Positions 63,566-64,000 of a DNA stretch of 64,000 nt are shown in pieces. The position numbers and the translations under genes were made by a program. Origin of the DNA: Panopea generosa (taxonomy: Eukaryota; Mollusca; Bivalvia; Adapedonta; Hiatellidae); assembly GCA_029582155.1 (NCBI GenBank), contig CM055901.1, forward strand, positions 53,077,206-53,141,205, written 5' to 3'. The notes beneath the pieces are model-generated. The model saw only the letters and a list, made by a program, of their open reading frames with translations. It did not search any database and had not been told where the DNA came from. Position 1 is the stretch's first letter; each line of letters starts with the position of its first letter.

Positions 63566-64000
63566 TGTTACAAAACTTCTATTGAAAAAAAAGAACATAT
63601 ATGGCCAATAGAAATGCAGCATTCAAAGGACAAAGTCATCAAACCAGCATCAACATGATTAATATATAGAATAATACCAATAAGTAATCATACATACTGA
63701 AGAACGACAAAAGAGGCAATCGCATCGACACGGTCAGTAGAAAAACCACCATTGTGGACCTTATACCTAAAAACTGGAAGCAGCCAACCTTTCTCTTCCA
63801 ATGTCCTCATAAAAAGAAGACAGAACGTTGGCAGTATGTCTGGTGTACATAATAACATATAACCATACTAAAAACAATCTTCAGTATTTTGTTATACAGT
63901 TGATTCATTGCTAACCAAATGTAAATGACAACTCGTATATCAGAATAAGCCGAATAGCATGACAAGACAAATTTAACAACAATTTATACAACTTTACTTC
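63566..64000. other. AT-rich DNA to the window end
   Basis: No gene or element was recognised. Confidence 0.35.

Overview
This is AT-rich eukaryotic DNA from an animal nuclear genome. Four things point to a marine invertebrate, most likely a bivalve mollusc: several kinds of tRNA-derived SINE with tails of a marine-invertebrate type, a DNA transposon with a THAP transposase and a YqaJ nuclease, decayed LINEs, and very large tandem arrays. The mollusc assignment is inference. No bacterial operon, CRISPR array or rRNA gene was seen, and the tRNA-like segments look like SINE heads.

Layout. 1-2020: no gene seen. 2023-7531: a nearly complete 5.5-kb DNA transposon with 16-bp terminal inverted repeats (15/16 matching) and a TA duplication. 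It carries two convergent spliced genes: an apparently intact SAP + SWIM + YqaJ nuclease gene on the plus strand and a twice-frameshifted THAP/DDE transposase gene on the minus strand. This fits the ISL2EU-type two-gene transposons. 8.1-11.15 kb: a decayed LINE on the plus strand (ORF1, endonuclease and RT fragments). 12712-14282: a 5'-truncated LINE on the minus strand with an 11-bp target duplication. 15.0-18.4 kb: degenerate tandem repeats, a 245-bp-spaced duplication and a SINE. 20174-20354: a MITE with TA ends. 24.0-24.6 kb: a dispersed repeat with a SINE inserted at its edge, flanked by an 11-bp duplication; a related repeat lies near 51 kb. 25.0-26.9 kb: an LTR-retrotransposon-like remnant. 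26980-29761: a mariner element split by a second 5'-truncated LINE. Removing the LINE and one 7-bp duplication leaves 1295 bp, the usual mariner size.

31790-32203 is the one convincing host exon. It is the first coding exon of a class A peptide GPCR of the orexin/allatotropin-receptor type and ends at a canonical donor after the TM2-TM3 segment. No further exon was recognised, so everything from 32204 to the window end may be intron, at least 31.8 kb long. That stretch is packed with unrelated tandem arrays: 48 bp, 50 bp, 55 bp, (ACGC)n, a 6.7-kb array of 46-bp units with internal kilobase-scale duplications, a degenerate ~173-bp family, 78 bp, a 2.4-kb array of 33-bp units, a 480-bp compound tetranucleotide tract and a 44-bp family. 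SINEs and a small hAT-like element lie among them. The long ORFs inside these arrays follow from repeat periodicity and are not genes.

How the parts relate: apart from the GPCR exon, nearly all coding signal belongs to transposons. The most interesting gene-level signal is the two-gene transposon, where the accessory nuclease frame is intact while the transposase frame is broken, and where the start regions of both genes share a 12-bp motif. The most interesting structural signals are the mariner/LINE nest and the cluster of tandem-repeat families in the presumed GPCR intron.
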